A DNA stretch of 64,000 bases from assembly GCF_900100275.1 (NCBI RefSeq), contig NZ_FNET01000016.1:101535-165534 (forward strand), read 5' to 3'. The notes under the pieces are model-generated. The model worked only from the letters and a program-made list of their open reading frames with translations. It was not told the DNA's origin and searched no databases. How positions within the stretch are numbered: position 1 is the stretch's first letter; every line of letters starts with the position of its first letter. The DNA is from Lentzea albidocapillata subsp. violacea. Lineage in GTDB: Bacteria > Actinomycetota > Actinomycetes > Mycobacteriales > Pseudonocardiaceae. Of the stretch, positions 40,638-53,192 are shown one piece after another. The translations under genes and the position numbers were made by a program.

Positions 40638-41303
40638 GTGACAGACATTCGTGACCTCACCGTCGGTGTCCTGGGCGGTACCGGAGCCCAGGGCAAGGGC
40701 CTCGCGATCCGCTGGGCCAAGGCGGGTCTCAAGGTGATCATCGGCTCCCGCAGCGCCGACCGGGCCGCGCTGGCGGCCAAGGAGATCGTCGAGACCGCGG
40801 GCGGCGACGTCCGGGGCGCGGACAACTCCGACTGCGCCGCCGACTCCGACGTCGTGCTGGTCGCGGTGCCGTGGGACGGGCACGGAGACCTGCTCGCCAG
40901 TCTGCGCGACCAGCTCGCCGGGAAGATCGTCATCGACTGCGTGAACCCCCTCGGCTTCGACAAGCAGGGGCCGTTCGCGCTGCCGGTCACCGAGGGCAGC
41001 GCGGCGCAGCAGGCCGAGATCCTGCTGCCGGAGTCGAAGGTCACCGCCGCGTTCCACCACGTGTCCGCCGTGCTGCTCGCCGACCTGACCGTGTCCGAAG
41101 TGGACATGGACGTCCTGGTGCTGGGCGACGACCGCGAGGCCACCGACACCGTCCGGGAACTGGCCGAGCTCGTGCCCGGTTTCCGCGGCGTCTACGGCGG
41201 CCGGCTGCGCAACGCCCACCAGGTCGAGGCGTTCACCGCGAACCTCATCGCGGTCAACCGCCGCTACAAGACCCACGCCGGTCTGAAGATCACGGGAGTC
41301 TGA
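40638..41303 (+). CDS. npdG: NADPH:coenzyme F420 oxidoreductase
   Basis: A 221-residue Rossmann-fold enzyme (Fno/NpdG). It opens LTVGVLGGTGAQGKGLAIRW, with the NADPH-binding SRS in KVIIGSRSADRA near residue 38, followed by VVLVAVPWDGH near 74, VIDCVNPLGFDKQG near 97, TAAFHHVSAVLLAD near 137 and RNAHQVEAFTANLIAVNRRYK at the end, all family signatures. It moves hydride between NADPH and deazaflavin F420, so the cell should make F420, as actinobacteria do. GTG 40638. The next gene starts on the last base of its stop (TGATG). Confidence 0.95.
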   Translation: MTDIRDLTVGVLGGTGAQGKGLAIRWAKAGLKVIIGSRSADRAALAAKEIVETAGGDVRGADNSDCAADSDVVLVAVPWDGHGDLLASLRDQLAGKIVIDCVNPLGFDKQGPFALPVTEGSAAQQAEILLPESKVTAAFHHVSAVLLADLTVSEVDMDVLVLGDDREATDTVRELAELVPGFRGVYGGRLRNAHQVEAFTANLIAVNRRYKTHAGLKITGV

Positions 41304-42064
41304 TGCTCCCCGTCGACGACCTCGGTGAGCCGGTCCCGCTCGACCAGCCGCGACGCGTGGTCAGCCTGGTGCCGTCGATCACCGAGGCCGTCGCGGTGAG
41401 CGTGCCCGGATCTCTTGCCGGGGCAACGGACTACTGCACGCACCCGGCCGATCTCGACGTGCCCCGCGTCGGTGGTTCGAAGTACCCGGACGTCGACAAG
41501 GTCATGGCACTACAGCCCGATCTCGTGATCGCGAACTCCGAGGAGAACCGCGCCGAGGACGTGGACCGGTTGCGCGCCAACGGCATCAACGTCTGGGTGA
41601 CCGAGGCGCCGAAGACGGTGCCGATGGCGCTGGAGTCGCTCAGAAGGCTCTTCGGGCTCGGCTGGGACCTCGTACCCGAGTGGCTGACCGAAGCCGAAGA
41701 GCTGTGGCGCGACACGAAACCCGCGAAGCTCACCGCGTTGATCCCGGTCTGGCGCCGCCCGTGGGTGGTCGTCGGCCGCGATACCTTCGCCACCGATGTG
41801 TTGCGGCGCCTCGGAATCGAGAACGTCTACGCGACGCACGACGAGCGGTACCCGCGTCCGAGCCTCGACGAGCTCAACGACAAGCGCCCCGACCTGGTGA
41901 TCCTGCCCGACGAGCCGTACCTGTTCACGCACGAGGACGGACCGGAGAGCTTCCCCGGCCTGCCCTACGCGCTGGTCAACGGCAGACACCTGACCTGGTA
42001 CGGGCCTTCGCTCGTAGAAGCAAAGCCCGCTCTCCGGAGGGCACTGGACTACGGCCATGGTTGA
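41303..42064 (+). CDS. BtuF/FecB-like helical-backbone metal receptor, no signal peptide
   Basis: A 253-residue protein of the periplasmic-binding (helical backbone metal receptor) fold: RRVVSLVPSITEAVA near residue 14, GATDYCTHPAD near 34, VGGSKYPDVDKVMALQPDLV near 49 and PDLVILPDEPYLF near 190. Members normally bind cobalamin, haem or ferric siderophores for ABC import. This one has no signal peptide, lipobox or membrane helix and there is no ABC permease or ATPase beside it, so it appears cytoplasmic. It is translationally coupled to the F420 reductase gene (TGATG). Ligand and role unknown. Confidence 0.85.
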   Translation: MLPVDDLGEPVPLDQPRRVVSLVPSITEAVAVSVPGSLAGATDYCTHPADLDVPRVGGSKYPDVDKVMALQPDLVIANSEENRAEDVDRLRANGINVWVTEAPKTVPMALESLRRLFGLGWDLVPEWLTEAEELWRDTKPAKLTALIPVWRRPWVVVGRDTFATDVLRRLGIENVYATHDERYPRPSLDELNDKRPDLVILPDEPYLFTHEDGPESFPGLPYALVNGRHLTWYGPSLVEAKPALRRALDYGHG

Positions 42065-42114
42065 CAACCGTGGGTGGTTTCGCGGAACCCCCTGAGCTGC
42101 CAGGATTCTCGTCC

Positions 42115-42540
42115 ATGGGGAAACTAGCCGCGATCATCGCGACAGCCGCTGTCACCGTCACGCTCACCGCCATCCCGGCCAGTGCCGAACCCGTCGTCGT
42201 CTACCAGCTCGCCGGCAGCCACCGCTGCCTCGCCGACACGGGCAGCAACGTCGTGCTGAAGCTGTGCAACGAACTCTCCGGCGAGCAGCGCTGGATCGTC
42301 CCGATCAGCGGAGGCGTCGACTGGCCGCGCAACATTGCCACCGGCAAGTGCCTGGCCGCCACCGCGTCAGGTGACGTGCTCGGCCAGGCCTGCACCACGA
42401 GCGGCAAACAGCGGTGGCGCCGCGTCGCGTCGGGTACCTCCTTCCAGTTCCGCAACGTCGGCACCAACAAGTGCCTCACCGCGCAGGTGACGGTCGCGAC
42501 CTGCACGACGTCCAGCGCGAAGTGGAACGGCCTGCGTTAG
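42115..42540 (+). CDS. Secreted ricin-type beta-trefoil lectin-like protein
   Basis: A 141-residue protein with a signal peptide (LAAIIATAAVTVTLTAIPASA, cleavage near residue 24) followed by a single small ricin-type beta-trefoil: repeats around CLADTGSNVVLKLCN, CLAATASGDVLGQACTTSGKQRW and CLTAQVTVATC, each with paired Cys and W. Such domains bind sugars. There is no catalytic domain. ATG 42115 is chosen because it gives a clean signal peptide. The stretch to the next gene (42541-42642) holds nothing I can support. Confidence 0.8.
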   Translation: MGKLAAIIATAAVTVTLTAIPASAEPVVVYQLAGSHRCLADTGSNVVLKLCNELSGEQRWIVPISGGVDWPRNIATGKCLAATASGDVLGQACTTSGKQRWRRVASGTSFQFRNVGTNKCLTAQVTVATCTTSSAKWNGLR

Positions 42541-42642
42541 TGGCGTGACCCGGCCCGTTGGCGGCCGAGTCCACGCTCAGCAGGGCACCACGATGCACCC
42601 GTCTGACCGCGAACTCGCCCGGCAACGTTCCGGGCCACACCA

Positions 42643-43584
42643 CTAATCACGGAACCGGTCCGTCGCCGCCAGCAGGGCCGCGAGGATGCCGGGCTCGTCG
42701 TACGCGTGCCCGGCATCCGGCACCAGCACCAGTTCGGACTCGGGCCAGGCCTTGTGCAGGTCCCACGCCGACACGGCCGGAGTAGCGACGTCGTAGCGGC
42801 CCTGCACGATCACACCGGGAATGTCCTTGAGCCGCACCGCGTCCCGGATCAGCTGCCCCTCCTCGAACCACCCGCGATTCGCGAAGTAGTGGTTCTCGAT
42901 CCGCGCGAACGCCAGCGCGTACTCCGGCACGGCGAACTGCGCCACCAGTTCGGGCCGGGGCAGCAGCGTCACCGTCGCGCCCTCCCACGTGCTCCACGCG
43001 ACGGCGGCGGGCCCGTGCACCTCGGGATCCTCGGAAGCCAGCAGCTTCGCGTACAGGTCGACGGGGTCACCCGACAGACCGGCCAGCGGGGCCATGAACT
43101 TCTCCCACAGGTCGGGGAAGAGGTTCGCCGTCCCGCCGCGGTAGTACCAGTCCACTTCGGACGAACGCAGCGTGAAGATGCCACGCAGCACCAGCTCCGA
43201 CACGCGCGACGGATGCGTCTCCGCGTACGCCAGCGCCAGCGTCGAGCCCCAGGAACCGCCGAAGACCTGCCAGCGGTCGATCCCCAGCGACGTGCGCAGC
43301 TGCTCCATGTCGGCCACGAGGTGCCAGGTCGTGTTCAGCGACAGATCACCGGACACGGCGGCGTGCGGCAGCGAACGTCCGCAACCGCGCTGGTCGAACA
43401 GGACGATCCGGTAGGCGGACGGGTCGAACAGGCGCCGGTGCGACGGCGAGCAGCCGCCGCCGGGACCGCCGTGCAGGAAGACCACGGGCTTGCCGGCCGG
43501 GTTGCCGCACTCCTCCCAGTACACGAGGTTGCCGTCGCCGGTTTCCAGGTGGCCTGACGCGTGGGGCTCGATCTCCGGGTACAT
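42643..43584 (-). CDS. pip: Proline iminopeptidase (alpha/beta hydrolase, S33)
   Basis: A 313-residue enzyme that removes N-terminal proline from peptides. Signatures: PVVFLHGGPGGGCSPSHRRLFDP (oxyanion region near residue 34), FDQRGCGRSLPHA near 62, nucleophile Ser in QVFGGSWGSTLALAYAETHP near 110, and the final Asp/His in VQGRYDVATP and VPDAGHAYDEPG. Length and motifs are typical. ATG 43584 gives the normal start YPEIEPHASG; longer in-frame starts run into the divergent gene. It is separated from that gene by 18 bp. Confidence 0.94.
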   Translation of the reverse strand: MYPEIEPHASGHLETGDGNLVYWEECGNPAGKPVVFLHGGPGGGCSPSHRRLFDPSAYRIVLFDQRGCGRSLPHAAVSGDLSLNTTWHLVADMEQLRTSLGIDRWQVFGGSWGSTLALAYAETHPSRVSELVLRGIFTLRSSEVDWYYRGGTANLFPDLWEKFMAPLAGLSGDPVDLYAKLLASEDPEVHGPAAVAWSTWEGATVTLLPRPELVAQFAVPEYALAFARIENHYFANRGWFEEGQLIRDAVRLKDIPGVIVQGRYDVATPAVSAWDLHKAWPESELVLVPDAGHAYDEPGILAALLAATDRFRD

Positions 43585-43602
43585 GGGCCTATCGTCGAGC
43601 AC

Positions 43603-44460
43603 ATGGCCCAGTTCTCGCAGGAGACCTCCACCACGGGGGCGTTCGTCAGGCAGCCGAACCGCTTCACCGCACGGCCGGAGCCCGAGCCGGGCCGCTACCG
43701 GCTCGTCGTCAGCCTCGCCTGTCCGTGGGCGCACCGCGCGGTCATCGTCCGCAAGCTCCTCGGCCTGGAGGACGCCATCTCACTGGCGGTCGTCGACCCG
43801 ATTCGCGACGAGAAGGGCTGGCGTTTCGCCGAGACGGACCCGGTCCTGGGCATCGACTACCTCAAAGAGGCGTACGACAACGCCGACCCGGACTACGAGG
43901 GCCGGGTCACCGTCCCAGCTCTGGTCGACACGACCACGAAGAAGGTCGTCACCAACGACTACCCGCAGATCACCCTGGACTTCAGCCTGAACTGGCGCCC
44001 GGAGAGCACGCTCTACCCGGAACACCTGCGCGAGGAGATCGACGCCTGGATCGAGCCGATCTTCCACAACGTCAACAACGGCGTCTACAAGGCCGGTTTC
44101 GCCACGTCACAGGAGGCCTACGAGCAGGCCTACACGAACCTGTTCACGGAACTGGACCGCATCGAGGCCCACCTCGCCACCCACACGTACCTGGTCGGCG
44201 AGCAGCTCACCGAGGCCGACATCAGGCTCTGGACCACGCTGGTCAGGTTCGACGCGGTCTACCACGGCCACTTCAAGTGCAACCGCACGAAGCTCACCGA
44301 GATGCCGAACCTGTGGGCGTACGCGAAACGCCTCTACGCGCAGTTCGGCGACACCGTGAACTGGGACCACATCAAGCGCCACTACTACGTGACGCACCAC
44401 GACATCAATCCGAGCGGGATCGTGCCGGCGGGCCCAGACCCGGAGGTCTGGACCCGCTAG
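43603..44460 (+). CDS. Glutathionyl-hydroquinone reductase-like GST (Xi class)
   Basis: A 285-residue GST-fold protein. The catalytic Cys is in LVVSLACPWAHRAVIVRKLL near residue 45, and VPALVDTTTKKVVTNDYPQI, ERIEAHLA-like and EQLTEADIRLWTTLVRFDAVY are hallmarks of Xi-class (YqjG/EcmB) enzymes. These reduce glutathionyl-hydroquinones. Actinobacteria of this kind usually use mycothiol, so the true thiol partner is uncertain. ATG 43603. Divergent from the iminopeptidase gene and convergent with panB, 9 bp apart. Confidence 0.9.
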   Translation: MAQFSQETSTTGAFVRQPNRFTARPEPEPGRYRLVVSLACPWAHRAVIVRKLLGLEDAISLAVVDPIRDEKGWRFAETDPVLGIDYLKEAYDNADPDYEGRVTVPALVDTTTKKVVTNDYPQITLDFSLNWRPESTLYPEHLREEIDAWIEPIFHNVNNGVYKAGFATSQEAYEQAYTNLFTELDRIEAHLATHTYLVGEQLTEADIRLWTTLVRFDAVYHGHFKCNRTKLTEMPNLWAYAKRLYAQFGDTVNWDHIKRHYYVTHHDINPSGIVPAGPDPEVWTR

Positions 44461-44469
44461 CGACGGAAC

Positions 44470-45324
44470 TCAGTGGAACGTGTGCTCGGGGCCGGGGAAC
44501 TGCTGGCCGCGCACCTCGTTGGCGAACTCCGCGGCGGCGCCCAGCATGATGGTGCCGATGTCCGCGTAGCGCTTGACGAACCGGGGTGCCTTGCCGCGGT
44601 TCAGGCCCATCATGTCCTGCCACACCAGCACCTGGGCGTCGGTGTCCGGACCGGCACCGATGCCCACGGTCGGGATGACGAGGTCGTGCGTGATCTGCTT
44701 CGCGACCTCGGCGGTCACCATCTCCAGCACGACCGCGAACGCGCCCGCCTCCTGTACAGCCAGCGCGTCCTGGACCACGACGTCGTGGTTGTCGTGCCGG
44801 CCCTGCACGCGGTAACCGCCGAGCTGGTGCTCGGACTGCGGGGTGAAGCCGATGTGCGCCATGACCGGGATGCCCGCGGCCGTGATCGCGCGGATGTGCG
44901 GTGCGAAGTAGGCGCCGCCCTCCAGCTTGACCGCGTGCGCCTGGCCTTCCTTCATGAACCGGACCGCCGTCGCCACGGCCTGTTCGACCGACACCTGGTA
45001 GGAGCCGAACGGCAGGTCAGCGACCACGAGAGAGCGCTTGACCGAACGCGTCACCGCGCGTACGAGCGGTACGAGCTCGTCCACGGTGACCGGCAGCGAG
45101 GTGTCGTGGCCGTAGACGGTGTTCGAGGCCGAGTCGCCGACCAGCAGGACGGGGATGCCGGCCTCGTCGAAGATCGAGGCGGTGAAGGTGTCGTACGAGG
45201 TGAGCATGGGCCACGGCTCGCCGCGTTCCTTCATCTCACGCAGGTGATGAACGCGAACCCGCTTGGCCGGGGGCTTCTGGCCCGCTCCGGAGCCGTAGGG
45301 CGCGGAAACTTCGGCATTGGTCAT
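44470..45324 (-). CDS. panB: 3-Methyl-2-oxobutanoate hydroxymethyltransferase
   Basis: A 284-residue enzyme of pantothenate (coenzyme A) synthesis, transferring a hydroxymethyl group from methylene-tetrahydrofolate to ketoisovalerate. It has MLTSYDTFTASIFDEAGIPV near residue 40, VGDSASNTVYGHDTSLPV with metal-binding Asp, VKLEGG near 132, AHIGFTPQ near 156 and VIPTVGIGAGPDTDAQVLVW near 216. The decameric TIM-barrel family is very well conserved. Start ATG 45324. It is a conserved neighbour of the CaeA/Hip1 hydrolase genes in mycobacteria; here LysX, a two-component system and nadE lie between. Confidence 0.96.
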   Translation of the reverse strand: MTNAEVSAPYGSGAGQKPPAKRVRVHHLREMKERGEPWPMLTSYDTFTASIFDEAGIPVLLVGDSASNTVYGHDTSLPVTVDELVPLVRAVTRSVKRSLVVADLPFGSYQVSVEQAVATAVRFMKEGQAHAVKLEGGAYFAPHIRAITAAGIPVMAHIGFTPQSEHQLGGYRVQGRHDNHDVVVQDALAVQEAGAFAVVLEMVTAEVAKQITHDLVIPTVGIGAGPDTDAQVLVWQDMMGLNRGKAPRFVKRYADIGTIMLGAAAEFANEVRGQQFPGPEHTFH

Positions 45325-45450
45325 CGTTGACCGTTCCTTTCCTCGAAGCCCACGTGTGTGGGTCCCCGGGCGCTGGGTGCACGGTTGCCGAACACCAGAG
45401 TGGCACCGTTGGCGAGAAACGGAACGCAGATGCGGCTACCGTCACACGAA

Positions 45451-46290
45451 TCACTCCTCGGGTAGTCCCCGAAGCGCCTCTCGGACCGCCATGACCACGG
45501 CGTCCGGCCGGTCCATCTGAATCATGTGCCTACTTCCGGGAACTGGCACGTTGCGTCCCCACGGCACGAGAGCGGCCAACGACCGGTGCTCCGGCCACAC
45601 CTTCCGTCCGGCCGTGAGCACCAACCAGGGCACCCGCGGCAACGGCCGGCGCTTCCGTAGCCGTTCGAGCGTCGCCACCTGACCGGGGTACGACGCGAGC
45701 TCCCACAGCACCGCCCGCCCGACGCCAGGGCGCCGGTAGACGAGTTCGACCAGGTCAGAGGGTGCCGGATCGGTCACGCCGAGCGTCGAGACGGCGGTCA
45801 GCAGGTTGCGGAACGAGTGCCCGTACCGCTGGGTGATCCGGGTGCCGAGCCAGCGGCTGCCGATGGCCCGCACGCCCTGCGCGACCACCGCCGACATGTC
45901 GAACGGGGCTCCCGAGCCCGGCGTCTCGGCGTCCGGGTCCAGCAGGACCATGCCGCCGACCCGGTGCGGCCGCAGCCGCGCGTAGGCCTCGACGTGCATC
46001 GACGCCATCGAGTGCCCGACCAGGACCGCCCGCGGCACCCCGCGCAGCACCGCGTCGAGGACCGCCACCTCCCGTGCCAGCGACGGCCCGCGCCGGGCAG
46101 GGCCGCTCAGCCCCAGCCCCGGCCGGTCGAACACGACCACCCTGGCGTGGGGTGCCAGCAGCCGCACGGTCCGGTCCCAGTCGAACCACGCCCCGCCCAG
46201 ACCCGAGCTGAGCACCACGACGGGCCCCTCGACACGCCCGGACGTGGCGACATGCACCCTTCCGGCCGAAGACGGGATCATGACGGTCAT
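45451..46290 (-). CDS. Alpha/beta hydrolase
   Basis: A 279-residue hydrolase. PVVVLSSGLGGAWFDWD near residue 23 is the oxyanion part, VVFDRPGLGLSGPARRGPS near 51, VLVGHSMASMHVEAYARLRP near 90 has the nucleophile Ser, and PGSRHMIQMDRPDAV near 252 the catalytic His. Substrate cannot be told; no signal peptide. ATG 46290. It is divergent from lysX with only 15 bp between the start codons, so promoters must overlap the coding starts or one transcript is leaderless. Confidence 0.9.
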   Translation of the reverse strand: MTVMIPSSAGRVHVATSGRVEGPVVVLSSGLGGAWFDWDRTVRLLAPHARVVVFDRPGLGLSGPARRGPSLAREVAVLDAVLRGVPRAVLVGHSMASMHVEAYARLRPHRVGGMVLLDPDAETPGSGAPFDMSAVVAQGVRAIGSRWLGTRITQRYGHSFRNLLTAVSTLGVTDPAPSDLVELVYRRPGVGRAVLWELASYPGQVATLERLRKRRPLPRVPWLVLTAGRKVWPEHRSLAALVPWGRNVPVPGSRHMIQMDRPDAVVMAVREALRGLPEE

Positions 46291-46305
46291 CGGCTGACCT
46301 CGGGA

Positions 46306-49547
<3,242 letters not shown>

Positions 49548-49554
<7 letters not shown>

Positions 49555-50195
49555 TCCAGGTACGCAAGAACAGCCTGAACGCGCCGGTCACCCGACCCGT
49601 CCTCACTGTTGAGGCCGAGCTTCAGAAAGACGTTGCCGATGTGCTTGTGCACGGCTCCCGCGCTGATGACGAGCTTCTCGCCGATAGCGGCGTTCGACAG
49701 CCCCTCCGCCATCAGCCCGAGGACCTCGCGCTCACGCGGTGACAGCACACCGAGCGCGTCGTCCGCCCTGCGTCGCACCAGCAGCTGCGACACGACCTCG
49801 GGGTCGAGCGCCGTGCCGCCGTTCGCGACGCGGTGCAGTGAGTCGAGGAAGTCCGCGACCTTGCCGACGCGTTCCTTGAGCAGGTAACCGACGCCGCCGC
49901 CGGAGCCGGCGAGCAGTTCGTGCGCGTAGCTCTGCTCGACCCAAGCGCTGAGAACCAGCACGGCCAGCTTCGGGTGCCGCCGTCGCGCCTCTACGGCCGC
50001 ACGCAGCCCCTCGTCCGTGAACGTCGGCGGCATCCGCACGTCGACCACGGCGATGTCCGGCTCGTGTTCGGCCACGGCTTTCAGGAAATCATCGGGGTTG
50101 TCCGCGGCCGCTGCCACGTCGAGGCCTTCGTTGCGCAACAACAACGTCAGCCCCTCGCGGAGCAGCGCGTCGTCTTCGGCGATCACGATGCGCAC
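49548..50195 (-). CDS. NarL/LuxR-family response regulator
   Basis: A 215-residue regulator: receiver domain MRIVIAEDDALLREGLTLLL with the phospho-Asp in IAVVDVRMPP near residue 52 and Lys in GYLLKERVG near 107, then the LuxR HTH (LSPREREVLGLMAEGLSNAA, VISAGAVHKHIGNVFLKL). It lies 4 bp downstream of its kinase gene and overlaps the end of lysX on the other strand. Targets unknown; control of lysX or membrane lipids is a fair guess from position. Confidence 0.93.
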
Positions 50196-50199
50196 GGGT

Positions 50200-51390
50200 T
50201 CACCTCCCCGCCGGCAGCACGACGGTGAGCACGGTCGGCCCGCCCTCGGGACTGCTCACGTCCGCGTTGCCGTCCAACGCCGCCACCCTGCCGCGAATCC
50301 CGTCCAACCCTGTCCCCTGCTTCTCGTCGGCGCCGCCCTTGCCGTCGTCGTGGACGATGACGGTGAGCTGATCGTTGATGATGTCGAGGCTGACCCACGC
50401 CCGCTTCGCGCCGCTGTGCTTGGCCACGTTGGTGAGCGCCTCGGCCACCGCGAAGTACGCCGCCGCCTCGACCGCCGCAGGCAGCCGCCCGAGGTGTTCG
50501 GCCGTGAGCACGCAGGGCACCGGGCACCGCGCGGCCAGAGCCTGGATGGCCCCGTCCAGTCCCAGATCCTCCAGGACCGGCGGGTGAATGCTGCGCACGA
50601 CGTTGCGAAGTTCCTCCAACGCGTCGCCGGCCGCGTCCTGCGCACGCAGCAACGCCTGCAGCGCGTTGTCCGGGTTCTGCTGGAGCGTCCGCTCGGCGAT
50701 GCCGAGCATCATGACCACGCCGACCAGCTTGTTCTGCGTGCCGTCGTGCAGGTTCCGCTCGATGCGCCGCAGTTCGGCGCCGTGCGCCTGCAACGCCGCC
50801 GCCCTGGTCGCCACGACCTCGGCCAGCCGCTTCTCCAGCGAGGCCTTCGGCGGCGCCAGCAACTTCCTCGCCCACGTCGCGTCGAGGTTCGCCAGCCTCG
50901 GGAACTGCGTGAGGAGCAGGGCCAGCACGACCGCGATCGGCACGCTCAGCAGCGCCTTCGCCCACGAGTCGACGTGGAGGCCGAACGAGTTCTGCATCCC
51001 GCCGGGAACCGTCCACCAGAGGAACAAGGCGACGGGCTGCTGGACGAGCGCCCCCGCGATGCCGATCGCGACCGACCCGGACAACGTGCCGAACAGGGCG
51101 TGCAGCAGCACCCACATCCCGTCCCGGCGGCTGTCCGGATCGGTCAGCACCCGCTGTGCCCGGTGCAGCCACGGCCCGTCGAGCGGTGGCGGCGACGGAA
51201 TCTCGGCGCCGGTGAACCGCGCCAGGCGCCGGCGGTCGAAGTCCACGACTCGCCGGATCAAGGGCGCGGTGATCGGCAGCAGCGGCAACACGACCACGGA
51301 CAGCAGCAGGACGCCGATGGCGAGCCACGCCGCCATGGCCGTCAGCAGACCGGTCGCCAGGTAGAGCAGCGACGCCCAGATCCGTTTCAT
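50200..51390 (-). CDS. NarL-family sensor histidine kinase with putative sensor domain
   Basis: A 396-residue kinase. Residues 8-45 and 110-165 contain four hydrophobic helices in the 'putative sensor' layout found in Streptomyces NarL-type kinases. HisKA_3 motif RRIERNLHDGTQNKLVGVVM near residue 208 contains the phospho-His; HATPase boxes are AVAEALTNVAKHSGAKR near 296, VHDDGKGGAD and GTGLDGIRGRVAALDG. ATG 51390. In an operon with the response regulator. The signal is probably sensed at or in the membrane. Confidence 0.92.
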   Translation of the reverse strand: MKRIWASLLYLATGLLTAMAAWLAIGVLLLSVVVLPLLPITAPLIRRVVDFDRRRLARFTGAEIPSPPPLDGPWLHRAQRVLTDPDSRRDGMWVLLHALFGTLSGSVAIGIAGALVQQPVALFLWWTVPGGMQNSFGLHVDSWAKALLSVPIAVVLALLLTQFPRLANLDATWARKLLAPPKASLEKRLAEVVATRAAALQAHGAELRRIERNLHDGTQNKLVGVVMMLGIAERTLQQNPDNALQALLRAQDAAGDALEELRNVVRSIHPPVLEDLGLDGAIQALAARCPVPCVLTAEHLGRLPAAVEAAAYFAVAEALTNVAKHSGAKRAWVSLDIINDQLTVIVHDDGKGGADEKQGTGLDGIRGRVAALDGNADVSSPEGGPTVLTVVLPAGR

Positions 51391-51450
51391 GTGGAGAAAC
51401 GTATCTGGGCGCCCTGTGTTCGCGCGGTGGAGCAGGCTCTACTCCTGAGT

Positions 51451-53163
51451 TCAGCCCTCGCGCCATCCGTTCGTGATCGGCAGCCGCCGGTCCCGCCCGA
51501 ACGCCTTGTTCGAGATCTTCGTGCCCGGCGGGTACTGACGGCGCTTGTACTCGGCCTTGTCGACCATCCGCAGCACCCGGTCCACGAGCGCGGGCTCGTG
51601 CCCGGCGGCCAGCAGGTCGTCGTACCCGCGGTCGCAGTGGACGTAGTCGTCCAGCAGGGCGTCGAGGATCTCGTAGTCCGGCAGCGAGTCGGAGTCGACC
51701 TGGCCGGGCCGCAGTTCGGCCGACGGCGGCTTGGAGATCGAGTTCTCCGGGATCGGCGGGGTCTCGCCGCGCTTCTCGGCCTCGGCGTTGCGCCACCGGG
51801 CGAGGTCCCAGACCAGGGTCTTCAGCACGTCCTTGATCGGGGCGTAGCCGCCGACCGCGTCGCCGTAGATGGTCGAGTAGCCGACCGCGAGCTCGGACTT
51901 GTTGCCCGTCGCGAGCACCAGGTGACCGTGCTGGTTCGACAGCGCCATCAGCAGCATGCCGCGGCACCGGGCCTGGATGTTCTCCTCGGCGAGGCCGGTC
52001 AGCTCCAGCTGCGAGACGTACGTCGACACCATCTCGCCGATCGGCTGGGTGGTGAAGTGCAGGCCGGTCCGCACGGCCATGTCGGAGGCGTCCGAACGCG
52101 AGTGCTCGGACGAGTAGGAGGACGGCATCGAGACGCCGTAGACCGCGTCGGCACCGAGAGCGTCCACCGCCAGAGAAGCCACCACGGCAGAGTCGATGCC
52201 ACCGGACAGACCGAGCACCACGGTCCGGAAGCCGTTCTTGTGCACGTAGTCGCGCAGACCGGTCACCAGCGCGTGCCACACCTCTGCCTCATCGGCCAGC
52301 GGTTCGAACACGCGGGGCGCGGGCAACGGCTCGTATGCCGGGATCGCGTCGGAGAGGAACACACGGCGCACGTAGAAGTCGCCGATCTGGCCCTGCTCGT
52401 ACTCGCGGTCGCCCGGCACGTCGAAGTCGACGAACATCAGGTGCTCGACGAACTGCGGCGCCCGCCCGACCAGCTGGCCGTCGGCGGAGACGACGAGCGA
52501 GTCGCCGTCGAACACCAGCTCGTCCTGGCCGCCGACGAGGTTGCAGTAGGCGAGGGGCGCGTGGGCTTCGGCGGCACGGCGCGCGACCAGAGGCAGCCGC
52601 TGGTCGTCCTTGTTGCGCTCGTAGGGCGAGGCGTTGGGCGAGACCACGAGGTCGACGCCGGCGTCACCGAGAGCGGTGATCGGGCCGCCGTCCTGCCACA
52701 GGTCCTCGCAGATCACCATGCCGACCTCGACACCGTTGATCCGCACGATGTCCAGCGACGAACCCGGCTTGAAGTAGCGACGCTCGTCGAACACGCCGTA
52801 GTTCGGCAGGTGGTGCTTGCACTGCCGCGCGACCACACGCCCGCCGTGCAGCACGGCGACGGCGTTGCGCGGGCCGACGGAGTCGTGCTCCAGGTAGCCG
52901 ACGACGGCGGCGATGTCACCGAGGCCCGAGGCCTCCAGGGACCCGGCCAGCGCCTCCAGCGCCTCCGCGGACGCCCGCGCGAACGACGTGCGGATCGCCA
53001 GGTCCTCGACCGGGTAGCCGGTCAGCACCATCTCGGGGAACACGGCGACGTGCGCGCCGCCCTCACGAGCCTTGCGCGTCCACTCGACGACCAGCGAAGC
53101 GTTGCCCTGGAGATCACCAACAGTGGCGTTGACCTGGGCCAGCGCGATCCGAAGCTGCGGCAT
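51451..53163 (-). CDS. nadE: Glutamine-dependent NAD+ synthetase
   Basis: A 570-residue enzyme making NAD+ from deamido-NAD with glutamine as nitrogen donor. The N-terminal nitrilase-type glutaminase has Glu in FPEMVLTGYPVEDL near residue 40, Lys in CKHHLPNYGVFDERRYF near 115 and Cys in VGMVICEDLW near 149. The synthetase half has the ATP loop VVLGLSGGIDSAVVASL near 318 and NKSELAVGYSTIYGDAVGGYAP near 430. I prefer ATG 53163 with GAGGG upstream; ATG 53181 would sit only 11 bp from the divergent gene. This is the long actinobacterial type. Confidence 0.95.
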   Translation of the reverse strand: MPQLRIALAQVNATVGDLQGNASLVVEWTRKAREGGAHVAVFPEMVLTGYPVEDLAIRTSFARASAEALEALAGSLEASGLGDIAAVVGYLEHDSVGPRNAVAVLHGGRVVARQCKHHLPNYGVFDERRYFKPGSSLDIVRINGVEVGMVICEDLWQDGGPITALGDAGVDLVVSPNASPYERNKDDQRLPLVARRAAEAHAPLAYCNLVGGQDELVFDGDSLVVSADGQLVGRAPQFVEHLMFVDFDVPGDREYEQGQIGDFYVRRVFLSDAIPAYEPLPAPRVFEPLADEAEVWHALVTGLRDYVHKNGFRTVVLGLSGGIDSAVVASLAVDALGADAVYGVSMPSSYSSEHSRSDASDMAVRTGLHFTTQPIGEMVSTYVSQLELTGLAEENIQARCRGMLLMALSNQHGHLVLATGNKSELAVGYSTIYGDAVGGYAPIKDVLKTLVWDLARWRNAEAEKRGETPPIPENSISKPPSAELRPGQVDSDSLPDYEILDALLDDYVHCDRGYDDLLAAGHEPALVDRVLRMVDKAEYKRRQYPPGTKISNKAFGRDRRLPITNGWREG

Positions 53164-53192
53164 GCCCTCATCATCTCCCATACCATCGGGCT

